Origin: Streptomyces tardus
Lineage (GTDB): Bacteria > Actinomycetota > Actinomycetes > Streptomycetales > Streptomycetaceae
Assembly (NCBI RefSeq): GCF_018101125.2
Contig: NZ_JAELVF020000001.1
Location: 2,589,097-2,653,096, forward strand
Direction: 5' to 3'
Length of the DNA stretch: 64,000 bases
Shown one piece after another: positions 57,037 through 64,000 of this stretch (position 1 is its first letter; every line of letters begins with the position of its first letter). The notes below the pieces were generated by a model. That model searched no databases. It worked only from the letters and a program-made list of their open reading frames with translations, and had not been told where the DNA came from. The translations under genes were made by a program, and so were the position numbers.

Positions 57037-57457
57037 GTCAGGCCACTTCGAACCCAACGACGAGGTGGACGCGGTGAGTTGGCTCGCGCCGGACGCCGCC
57101 CGCGAGGCCGAACCGACCGACCGCCCTCGCCCCGACCGTTCGCGGCCCCGCGACTCCAACCCTCCACCCGCTCGCGAGGCTGGCTGTCCGCGACCCGGCC
57201 CTCTGCCCGTCCGCGACACCCAACCCGCCCGCGGTGCGACGCCACAGCACACAGCCGGCGGCACGTACGAGCCCGGCGGCGCGCTCGGCGCCCGCCAGCG
57301 GTGGCTGCGCGCGGTCGGCGAGCTGGCCCGGACCTGGCCGATCACCGACCGTCCGAACAGATGGCGCCAGGGCGAGGCCACCGTCCGCTGGGACGCACTG
57401 TCCCCCCGCACCCCCGGCGACTGACCGCCGGGCGGTCGGGCCGGCCACCCCCGAGCA
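57036..57457. repeat. Patchwork of duplicated NUDIX and methyltransferase fragments
   Basis: Four pieces are joined. 57036-57104 directly repeats 56906-56974 (69 nt). 57105-57223 has no other copy in the window. 57224-57287 is the inverted copy of 56628-56691 (64 nt, NUDIX start of domain). 57277-57432 is the inverted copy of 57458-57613 (156 nt, end of the methyltransferase gene). The last two overlap by an 11-nt microhomology, cggcgcgctcg, that exists natively in both sources. A 25-nt loop (57433-57457) separates the last inverted pair. Confidence 0.93.
57065..57424 (+). pseudogene. Chimeric open frame made of rearranged fragments
   Basis: A 119-codon frame starts within the copied NUDIX fragment in its native reading frame (DAVSWLAPDAAR), passes through unrelated sequence and reversed NUDIX, and ends with the exact last 48 residues of the neighbouring methyltransferase (GALGARQRWLRAVGELART...PGD) and its stop. 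It is a by-product of the rearrangement and is unlikely to encode a useful protein. Confidence 0.6.
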
Positions 57458-57465
57458 CCCGGCGG

Positions 57466-58281
57466 TCAGTCGCCGGGGGTGCGGGGGGACAGTGCGTCCC
57501 AGCGGACGGTGGCCTCGCCCTGGCGCCATCTGTTCGGACGGTCGGTGATCGGCCAGGTCCGGGCCAGCTCGCCGACCGCGCGCAGCCACCGCTGGCGGGC
57601 GCCGAGCGCGCCGTACGGGGCGGCGGCCAGCCAGGCGCGGTCGAAGTCCCGCAGGAAGGCGTGCACCGGTTCGCCGGGCACGTTGCGGTGGATGAGCGCC
57701 TTGGGGAGGCGTTCGGCCAGGTCGGAGGGGCGGTCCAGTTCGGCGAGGCGCGCGGCGAAGGTCACGGTGCGCGGCCCGGACCGGTCAAGCGCGACCCACA
57801 CGTGCCGGCGGCCGATCTCGTCGCAGGTGCCCTCGACCAGCAGACCGCCGGGTGCGAGGCGGTCGCACAGCCGCCGCCACACCGGCCCGACCTGTTCCTC
57901 GTCGTACTGCCGCAACACGTTCGCCGCTCTGATGAGGGCGGGTGCGCCGGCGACCGGCACCTCGAAGCCTCCGCGCACGAAGTCCAGCCCCCGGCCCGCG
58001 TACGGCTGCGCGGCGGCGACGCGCGCCGGATCGATCTCCACACCGACCACCCGCACGTCCGCGCGCACCCGCCGGAGCCGGTCGCGCAGCTCGACAGCGG
58101 TCCAGGGGGCGGCGCCGTACCCGAGGTCGACGGCCACCGGCGGCGCGGCGGCGCGCAGCAGGGCCGGGCCGTGCACGGCGGCGATCCAGCGGTCCATCCG
58201 CCGCAGCCGGTTGGGGTTGGTGGTGCCCCGGGTCGCCGTCCCCTCGGGACGTCCCGCCCGCCCGTCCCGCCGTACCGTCAC
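57466..58281 (-). CDS. Class I SAM-dependent methyltransferase
   Basis: A 271-residue enzyme from GTG 58281. The SAM-binding motif appears as AVDLGYGAAPWTAVEL near residue 49, followed by VVGVEIDPARVAAAQPYAG near 77 and LAPGGLLVEGTCDEIGRRHVW near 142. The C-terminal third (RAWLAAAPYGALGARQRWLRAVGELARTWPI) is less conserved. The final 52 codons are duplicated in inverse orientation just beyond its stop (57277-57432). The substrate is unknown; divergent mshA lies 200 nt upstream. Confidence 0.85.
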   Translation of the reverse strand: MTVRRDGRAGRPEGTATRGTTNPNRLRRMDRWIAAVHGPALLRAAAPPVAVDLGYGAAPWTAVELRDRLRRVRADVRVVGVEIDPARVAAAQPYAGRGLDFVRGGFEVPVAGAPALIRAANVLRQYDEEQVGPVWRRLCDRLAPGGLLVEGTCDEIGRRHVWVALDRSGPRTVTFAARLAELDRPSDLAERLPKALIHRNVPGEPVHAFLRDFDRAWLAAAPYGALGARQRWLRAVGELARTWPITDRPNRWRQGEATVRWDALSPRTPGD

Positions 58282-58482
58282 CCGGCCAGCGTACGGCGCG
58301 CCCGTCGGCCCGGGTGTACCGCTGGCCGCGGTCGGACGGGCGGTACGCGCCCGGCCCGGACTCCGGTGGGGCCGCTCTGCCCGACCGGGTGATGGTCACG
58401 ATTCGATAACGCGATGGCTGTATCGGGAAGATTGCCGGCGTGTGGCGTGTTGGTCGGGTCGGAGAAAGGGGAGGTGCCGGGC

Positions 58483-59799
58483 TTGAGCTCGTATGCAGCG
58501 CGGATCGGCCGTCACTTCGGTCTGCCCAGCAGGGTGCGCCGGATAGCGATGCTCAGTGTCCACACCTCGCCGCTGCACCAGCCGGGCACCGGCGATGCCG
58601 GCGGTATGAACGTCTACATCGTCGAGCTGGCGCGGCAGCTGGCCGCCGTGGGCACCGAGGTGGAGATCTTCACCCGGGCGACCACCGGCGCGCTCCCGCC
58701 CACCGTGGAGCTCGCGCCCGGAGTGCTCGTGCGCCATGTGGACGCCGGCCCGTACGAAGGGCTGGCCAAGGAGGAGCTGCCCGCCCAGCTCTGCGCCTTC
58801 ACCCACGGAGTGATGCAGGCGTGGGCCGGCCACCGCCCCGGCCACTACGACCTGGTGCACTCCCACTACTGGCTTTCCGGCCACGTCGGCTGGCTGGCCG
58901 CGCAGCGCTGGGGCGTGCCGCTGGTGCACGCCATGCACACGATGGCGAAGGTGAAGAACGCCGCGCTCGCCGCCGGTGACCGCCCGGAGCCCGCGGCACG
59001 GGTCATCGGCGAGACGCAGATCGTCGACGCCGCCGACCGGCTGATCGCCAACACGGCCGAGGAAGCGGCCCAGTTGGTCCACCACTACGACGCCGACCCG
59101 GCGCTCACCGCCGTCGTCCACCCGGGCGTGAACCTCGACCGCTTCCGTCCCGCCGACGGCACCGCCGCCGCCCGCGCCCGCCTGGGACTTCCGCAGGACG
59201 CCCTGATCCCGCTGTTCGCCGGTCGTATCCAGCCGTTGAAGGCCCCCGACGTGCTGCTGCACGCGGTGCGCATCCTGCTCGACGAGCGGCCCGCGCTCCG
59301 TGAGCGTCTGGTGGTGCCCGTGGTCGGCGGCCCCTCCGGTTCGGGGCTGGCGAAGCCCGAGGAGCTGCACAAGCTCGCCGCCCGGCTCGGCATCTGCGAT
59401 GTGGTGCGCTTCCGGCCGCCGGTGGGCCAGGAGGAGTTGGCCGACTGGTACCGCGCGGCGAGCGTGTTGGTGATGCCCTCCTACAGCGAGTCGTTCGGCC
59501 TGGTCGCGATAGAGGCGCAGGCGGCCGGCACTCCGGTGATCGCCGCGGAGGTCGGCGGGCTGCCCGTCGCGGTGCGGCAGGGCGAGAGCGGCTTCCTGAT
59601 ATCCGGCCACGACCCGGCCGACTACGCGCGGGCGCTCCGGCGCTTCGACGACCACCCCGAGCTGGCAGCACGGATGGGCGTCGCCGCCGCGCTGCACGCC
59701 CGCGGCTTCGGCTGGGACGCCGCGGCACGCCGCACCCTCGACGTGTACGCCGACGTCATCGCCGAGCGGGGCGGTCACCTACGATCGGTACATGTCTGA
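58483..59799 (+). CDS. mshA: D-inositol-3-phosphate glycosyltransferase (mycothiol, step 1)
   Basis: A 438-residue GT4 enzyme that attaches GlcNAc to inositol-3-phosphate. I place the start at TTG 58483, because AGGGGAGG lies 8 nt before it and the resulting opening ([12 protein letters not shown]) resembles known streptomycete MshA. The core begins [34 protein letters not shown] near residue 24. Further signatures are [15 protein letters not shown] near 126, [16 protein letters not shown], and the donor-site [32 protein letters not shown] near 333. The final 8 nt overlap the YbjN gene. Confidence 0.95.
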   Translation: MSSYAARIGRHFGLPSRVRRIAMLSVHTSPLHQPGTGDAGGMNVYIVELARQLAAVGTEVEIFTRATTGALPPTVELAPGVLVRHVDAGPYEGLAKEELPAQLCAFTHGVMQAWAGHRPGHYDLVHSHYWLSGHVGWLAAQRWGVPLVHAMHTMAKVKNAALAAGDRPEPAARVIGETQIVDAADRLIANTAEEAAQLVHHYDADPALTAVVHPGVNLDRFRPADGTAAARARLGLPQDALIPLFAGRIQPLKAPDVLLHAVRILLDERPALRERLVVPVVGGPSGSGLAKPEELHKLAARLGICDVVRFRPPVGQEELADWYRAASVLVMPSYSESFGLVAIEAQAAGTPVIAAEVGGLPVAVRQGESGFLISGHDPADYARALRRFDDHPELAARMGVAAALHARGFGWDAAARRTLDVYADVIAERGGHLRSVHV

Positions 59800-60307
59800 G
59801 GTATCCGAGCAGACCCCACTTGCCAAGGCGTCCGCTGTCATCGAGGAGACGCTGAACGACTCCGAGCTGGACTGGGAGACCCCGTCGCCCGGGAACTACG
59901 TCGCGAAGCTGCCCGGCACCCGCAAGCTCTCCACCACCTGCTCCCTGATCGTGGGCCGGCACTCCCTGTCGGTGAACGCCTTCGTGATCCGGCGCCCCGA
60001 CGAGAACCACGCGGCTGTCCACCGCTGGCTCCTGGAGCACAACACCCGGCTGTACGGCGTGAGTTACGCCATCGACAAGCTCGGCGACATCTACCTCGTC
60101 GGGCGGCTGCCGCTCCCGGCGGTCACCGCCGAGGAGATCGACCGCATCCTGGGCACGGTGCTGGAGAACGCGGACGCCCCCTTCAACACACTCCTCGAGC
60201 TCGGCTTCGCATCGGCGATCCGCAAGGAGTACGAGTGGCGGATCTCGCGCGGCGAGTCCACCCGCAACCTGGACGCCTTCTCCCACCTGACGCAGCCGGA
60301 GAGCTGA
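59792..60307 (+). CDS. YbjN-domain protein
   Basis: A 171-residue protein from ATG 59792, overlapping mshA by 8 nt. The fold resembles type III secretion chaperone-like YbjN proteins: a helix with [19 protein letters not shown], strands [39 protein letters not shown], then [32 protein letters not shown] and a long C-terminal helix. In actinobacteria it typically follows mshA. Its partner protein is unknown. Confidence 0.92.
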   Translation: MSEVSEQTPLAKASAVIEETLNDSELDWETPSPGNYVAKLPGTRKLSTTCSLIVGRHSLSVNAFVIRRPDENHAAVHRWLLEHNTRLYGVSYAIDKLGDIYLVGRLPLPAVTAEEIDRILGTVLENADAPFNTLLELGFASAIRKEYEWRISRGESTRNLDAFSHLTQPES

Positions 60308-60719
60308 CCTGCCCGCCGGGCTCGTGCGGCCCAGGGGCGACTTGCCGCCCGGCCCGCGTGCCGCCCGGCCCGCGTGACGCCGGCGCCGTGACGCCCGGCC
60401 CGCGTGACGCCGGCGCCGCGGGACGAGCGGCTTGCGCGACGCCTGGGTCCGCGTGATCCGGGCCCGTGAGGACCGGCTGGGCGACGCAGGGCCCGCGGAA
60501 CTGCCGGTCGTCCCCCGACCGTCCCGCACAGAGACGACCGGATCGGAGCGCCGATCGTCCCGCGCAGAGACGACAGGGCGGGTCGTCCCGCGCGGAGGTG
60601 ACGGCACTGTCCGGCTTGCGGGCAGAGGCGGCCGGGATCCGTCGGGTCTGCACTGCGAGTGCCCGTGCCCGTGCCGCGGCGTTGAGCGCCGTGCCCGTGC
60701 CTGTGCCGGACTCGCGCGG
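60308..60719. repeat. Gene-free region with two tandem-repeat blocks
   Basis: At about 60345-60420, gccgcccggcccgcgt recurs and is followed by a 32-nt repeat cgcccggcccgcgtgacgcc plus ggcgccgtga. At about 60521-60601, gtcccgcacagagacgac recurs three times with drift (60521, 60557, 60584). No gene or terminator is evident. Confidence 0.8.
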
Positions 60720-62411
60720 TCAGCGGAAGTCGGCTTCCGCGTACTCCGCCGCCGCGCCGTTCGCGGTCGCCTCGCGCAGCTCCACCCGGCGAATCTTGCC
60801 GCTGACCGTCTTCGGCAGCGGCGCGAACTCCAGCCGCCGTACCCGCTTGTAGGGCGCGAGCCGCTCCCGGGAGTGCGCGAAGATCGCTCTCGCCGCCTCG
60901 GGCCCCGGCTGCCAGCCGTCGGCGAGCACGACGTACGCCTTGGGCACCGACAGCCGCAGCGGGTCGGGCGCGGGCACGACCGCCGCCTCGGCCACCGCCT
61001 CGTGCTCCAGCAGGGCGCTCTCCAGCTCGAACGGTGAGATCTTGTAGTCGGAGGACTTGAAGACGTCGTCGGCTCTTCCGACGTAGGTCAGATAGCCCTC
61101 GGCGTCGCGGGAGGCGATGTCGCCGGTGTGGTAGTAGCCGTCGTGCATCGACTCCTCGGTGCGGGCCGGTTCGCCGTGGTAGCCGGTCATCAGGCCGAGC
61201 GGGCGCTGGGCGAGATCGAGGCAGATCTCGCCCTCCTCCACCCCGGCCTTGCCGCTGACCGGGTCGACGAGCTCGACGGCGTATCCCGGCACCGGCCGCC
61301 CCATCGATCCGCTCTTGAGCGGCTGCGCGGGGCAGTTGGCGACCTGGAGCGTCGTCTCGGTCTGGCCGAACCCGTCCCGGACGGTCACTCCCCAGGCGTC
61401 CCGGACGGTCTCGATGACCTCCGGGTTCAGCGGCTCGCCCGCCGCGATCGCCTCGCGCGGCGGTTTGCGCAGCCGGCCGAGGTCGGACTGGATCAGCATG
61501 CGCCAGACCGTCGGCGGCGCGCAGAAGGTGGTGACACCGCAGCGGTCCATCTGCGCCATCAGGGCGGCGGGTACGAAGCGGTGGTAGTTGTACACGAAGA
61601 TCGTCGCCTCGGCGTTCCACGGGGCGAAGAAGCTCGACCACGCGTGCTTCGCCCAGCCCGGCGAGGAGATGTTCAGGTGGGTGTCGCCCGGCTGGAGGCC
61701 GAGCCCGTACATCGTGCTCAGATGCCCGATCGGGTACGAGACGTGGGTGTGCTCGACGAGCTTGGGGCGTGCGGTGGTGCCGGAGGTGAAGTAGAGCAGC
61801 AGGGTGTCGTCGGCCAGGGTCGGGCCTTCCGGGGCGAAGTCGGTGGGCGCCGCGTAGGAGTTGGCGTAGTTGACCCAGCCGGGCCGGGCGCCGCCGACCA
61901 CGATGCGCTGGTAACTGCCCTGTACCTCGTCGAACTTGACGGTGTCCGCGGCGCGCACCACCACGTGCCGCACCTCGCCGCGCTGCACCCGGTCGGTGAG
62001 GTCGGGGGCGCCGAGCAGCGGAGTACAGGGGATCAGCACGGCTCGCAGCTTGATCGCGGCGAGCATCGTCTCCCAGAGCTCCAGCTGGTTGCCCAGCATG
62101 ACGAGCACGCGGTCGCCCGGTCCCACTCCCCGCCCGCGCAGCCAGTTCGCGACCTGGTCGGAGCGGGCGGACATCGCTGCGAAGCTGATCCGGGTCTCGG
62201 CGCCGTCCTCCTCGACGAGGTGCAGCGCCGTGCGCGCGTTTCCCTCGGCGATCCGGTCGAACCAGTCCAGTGCCCAGTTGAAGTGCGCGGGGCGGGGCCA
62301 GGCGAACTCCTCGGCGGCCCTCGCGCTGTCCTCACGATGCCGGAGCAGGAAGTCCCGCGCCTCGCGGAACTCCGCCGTCACACCGCTGTTGACACTGCTG
62401 CTGACAGTCAT
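60720..62411 (-). CDS. AMP-dependent acyl-CoA ligase (acetoacetyl/medium-chain type)
   Basis: A 563-residue adenylate-forming enzyme from ATG 62411. The AMP-binding motif is LLYFTSGTTARPKLVEHTH near residue 215, followed by FGQTETT near 339, GYYHTGDIASRDAEGYLTYVGRADDVFKSSDYKISPFELES near 430-470, and the C-terminal catalytic Lys in PKTVSGKIRRVELRE near 539. It resembles the medium-chain acyl-CoA/benzoate-type ligases. The exact acid substrate is unknown. It is preceded by an intergenic region with palindromes that could be its operator. Confidence 0.93.
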   Translation of the reverse strand: MTVSSSVNSGVTAEFREARDFLLRHREDSARAAEEFAWPRPAHFNWALDWFDRIAEGNARTALHLVEEDGAETRISFAAMSARSDQVANWLRGRGVGPGDRVLVMLGNQLELWETMLAAIKLRAVLIPCTPLLGAPDLTDRVQRGEVRHVVVRAADTVKFDEVQGSYQRIVVGGARPGWVNYANSYAAPTDFAPEGPTLADDTLLLYFTSGTTARPKLVEHTHVSYPIGHLSTMYGLGLQPGDTHLNISSPGWAKHAWSSFFAPWNAEATIFVYNYHRFVPAALMAQMDRCGVTTFCAPPTVWRMLIQSDLGRLRKPPREAIAAGEPLNPEVIETVRDAWGVTVRDGFGQTETTLQVANCPAQPLKSGSMGRPVPGYAVELVDPVSGKAGVEEGEICLDLAQRPLGLMTGYHGEPARTEESMHDGYYHTGDIASRDAEGYLTYVGRADDVFKSSDYKISPFELESALLEHEAVAEAAVVPAPDPLRLSVPKAYVVLADGWQPGPEAARAIFAHSRERLAPYKRVRRLEFAPLPKTVSGKIRRVELREATANGAAAEYAEADFR

Positions 62412-62653
62412 GGACACACCCTCACATCGTCGTGAGCAAGCCCGATGACGCCACCCCATCACAGTGAGTGTCCGACCGGAACCCCTCGTACGAAGGGCCG
62501 GGAGAGGACGCAGGCTGACGTCCGGAAACGGATTTCCGTTCGGGGTGTTGCCGCTGTCGGGCCCCTCTTCGAGCGGCCGGGAGCTGTGGACCGGACGGCG
62601 GACGGCGACTCGGTGGGCGGCGGGCGGCGGCTGCGGAGGGCGGACCGCCCGTC

Positions 62654-62662
62654 TGTGGACAA
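62654..62662 (-). promoter_or_regulatory. Exact DnaA-box match
   Basis: On the reverse strand this reads TTGTCCACA, the preferred DnaA box in Streptomyces and most bacteria. It is the only perfect member of the cluster around it. Confidence 0.5.
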
Positions 62663-62749
62663 CGACCGCTCAGCGGCGGGAAGTCGGGCGCGTGTGGTCA
62701 AGGGTTGACCACAGCGTGTGGACGGTTCGGGCGCTTGCCGCACAGGCGT

Positions 62750-62784
62750 CGGGGCCTGTGGTCAGTTCTTGACCACAGGCCCCG
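62750..62784 (-). terminator. Perfect 15-bp hairpin downstream of the amidase gene
   Basis: cggggcctgtggtca (62750-62764) and tgaccacaggccccg (62770-62784) are exact complements around a 5-nt loop. On the reverse strand it lies 49 nt after the amidase stop at 62833, fitting a terminator. Its half-sites also match those of the palindrome 40 nt away, so a regulatory role is possible. Confidence 0.75.
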
Positions 62785-62832
62785 ATCAGCCGTTCACAGA
62801 AGCCGGTTCACCGGCCCCGGCGTCCGCTCGCC

Positions 62833-63933
62833 TCAGGCCAGCAGCCGCTTCCAGTCCGTGCTGCCGAGCGCCTCCCGGCCGCTGAGCGTGTGCTTCGAAC
62901 CGGCACGGCGCATCGTGTCCACCGCCGCGGCCACGTCCTTGTTGTCGCCGGGCGCGACCTTCGGAGTGATCAACGGCCAGATGTCCGAGCCGAGGTAACC
63001 CGTCTCGTCGGTCGTGGAGTGGTACGCCGCGGAGCAGGTGTGCTGCTCAATGCTGTGCGTCTCGGTCAGCCGTACGACCGCCCGCTTGGTCGCCGCGTCG
63101 AAGACACCGGTGGTCCCGACGTCGTTGAACCCCTTGGCACGCAGCAGGTGCTGGGCCGCGCGCACCTGGGCGTTGACGGCGTCCGGGCGCAGCAGCGGCC
63201 AGACGTCGGGGGCGGTCACCCGTGCCACGCCGATCGCACCCGCGACGGCGTCGCGCAGCTCCTGGAGCCTGCCGTAGAGGACGGTGCCCGGGCACTCGGT
63301 GGAGTTGAAGTCGCGGTGGCCCATGATGTCGCTGACCGGGCGGCTGTAGCGCACGGCGATCCAGGCGACCAGGTCGACCAGCGAGTCCCAGAGCGCCTGC
63401 GGCACGTCGACGTCGACGTAGATGCCCTCGTTCTCGATGCCGATCACATCGCTGTTGTGGCCGCCGACGTTGGCGCCCACCACGTGCTTGTTGCCGGCCC
63501 GCACCGAATCGAGGCTGTGGTGGCGGCCTTCCAGGATGTGGCCGCCGCGGCTGTTGGTGAACTGCTGGCCGCTGTCGCCCCAACCTCTGCCGTCCATGTG
63601 GAAGTTCTGGATGTCGCGGCAGATCTTCTTCGCGTGCTCCAGCGAGTAGTCCTCGCTGTTGCCGGGCTCCGCGGTGTGGTGGACGACGATCTGGAGCGGC
63701 GTCCGGTCCAGGATGTCGATCTGGCCGTTCGGCGGCCGTGCGCCCCACTCGGCGGTGCTGTGGATGCGCGGCTCGGGTGCCGCCTTGGCGCCCGCCGCCT
63801 TCCTCGCCGGCGTCGGCGCCTTGTCGGACTGGCCTGCCGAGGCGAGGTGCGGGATGCCGAGGCCGACACCGGCGGCGGCGGTGGCGCCGATGCCGCCGCG
63901 GATCAGGGCTCTGCGGTTGAAGCCTGAGCTCAT
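62833..63933 (-). CDS. Tat-exported N-acetylmuramoyl-L-alanine amidase (PGRP type)
   Basis: A 366-residue exported protein from ATG 63933 with GGGAG upstream. The signal peptide has the twin-arginine pattern NRRALIRGG (residues 6-14) and a hydrophobic core before PHLASAG. The amidase/PGRP domain includes IVVHHTAEPGNSEDY (zinc His near 84), GDSGQQFTNSRGG, VIGIENEGIYVDVDVPQ, and SDIMGHRDFNSTECPG (zinc His, Cys). A peptidoglycan-binding-like segment follows with WPLLRPDAVNAQVRAAQHLLRAKGF near 245, and an extra second WPLI repeat near 324. It cleaves cell-wall stem peptides. Confidence 0.93.
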   Translation of the reverse strand: MSSGFNRRALIRGGIGATAAAGVGLGIPHLASAGQSDKAPTPARKAAGAKAAPEPRIHSTAEWGARPPNGQIDILDRTPLQIVVHHTAEPGNSEDYSLEHAKKICRDIQNFHMDGRGWGDSGQQFTNSRGGHILEGRHHSLDSVRAGNKHVVGANVGGHNSDVIGIENEGIYVDVDVPQALWDSLVDLVAWIAVRYSRPVSDIMGHRDFNSTECPGTVLYGRLQELRDAVAGAIGVARVTAPDVWPLLRPDAVNAQVRAAQHLLRAKGFNDVGTTGVFDAATKRAVVRLTETHSIEQHTCSAAYHSTTDETGYLGSDIWPLITPKVAPGDNKDVAAAVDTMRRAGSKHTLSGREALGSTDWKRLLA

Positions 63934-64000
63934 GGAGGTCTCCCTGAGAGGTGGGGGGGAATTCCGGGGACGGGGGTCCGGACCGGGACGGTTCCGGAGG

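Larger units (their letters stand above)
62412..62832. promoter_or_regulatory. Intergenic region with DnaA-box-like 9-mers and palindromes
   Basis: The 421-nt gap contains TGTGGACAA (62654-62662), identical to the reverse complement of the DnaA box. It also contains single-mismatch versions TGTGGTCAA (62693), TTGACCACA (62705 and 62769), and weaker TGTGGAC/TGTGGTC forms at 62585, 62717 and 62757. Two of the pairs form palindromes (62693-62713 and 62750-62784). The sites may bind DnaA or may be half-sites of an operator for the ligase gene. No gene is supported. Confidence 0.5.

Overview
The window is chromosomal DNA from a high-GC actinomycete, almost certainly Streptomyces or a close relative. 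GC is very high, GTG starts are frequent, and the gene content is typical of the genus: Lsr2, an actinobacterial ClpC, the SigE-CseABC envelope-stress operon, GlnR, DisA, two mycothiol genes (mshA, mshD) and a lineage-type nuoD. I see no rRNA, tRNA, prophage, IS element, CRISPR array or secondary-metabolite cluster. About 56 genes are supported, nearly all housekeeping or regulatory.

Layout. 1-6.7 kb: 5' end of a nuoD paralogue, two bacterial PH-domain membrane proteins, a MidA/NDUFAF7-type methyltransferase with a rearranged upstream region, and a NarL-type two-component pair. 7-12.7 kb: a tightly coupled cofactor operon (DUF2520-panC-nadB-nadC-coaX) for CoA and NAD. 13-19.2 kb: small regulators, lsr2 and clpC. 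19.4-23.5 kb: a YCII protein and sigE-cseA-cseB-cseC. 23.7-28.7 kb: genome maintenance (mutY, disA, radA). 28.9-36.7 kb: a BACON-type membrane protein, ppx, a sugar-phosphate isomerase-like protein, a TetR regulator and ilvD. 36.8-44.7 kb: a LacI regulator, glnR and a sulfur-relay group (MoaD/ThiS-like carrier, rhodanese with an upstream Cys-containing leader peptide, DUF1416, DsrE). 44.9-49.6 kb: HtrA protease, a two-component pair, and SoxR divergent from an FMN reductase. 49.8-56.4 kb: secreted 5'-nucleotidase, mshD, ppk and a CHAD protein. 56.5-64 kb: a damaged NUDIX gene, a methyltransferase, mshA, a YbjN protein, an acyl-CoA ligase and a Tat-type peptidoglycan amidase.

The genes group into a few physiological themes: envelope stress (sigE/cse, HtrA, PH proteins), thiol and redox balance (mshA/mshD, soxR, rhodanese group), polyphosphate (ppx, ppk, CHAD), and cofactor supply.

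The most unusual signals are structural. Two separate loci (3.46-4.44 kb and 56.6-57.6 kb) carry patchworks of inverted and direct duplications of the flanking genes, with junctions at short palindromes or microhomologies. These are either real template-switch rearrangements or assembly chimeras. Other points of interest are a cluster of DnaA-box-like 9-mers before the acyl-CoA ligase gene, a Ser-for-Ala change in the DisA DGA motif, a MoaD-like protein whose terminal GG is followed by two residues, and several intergenic minisatellites. I did not find a clearly new multi-gene system.
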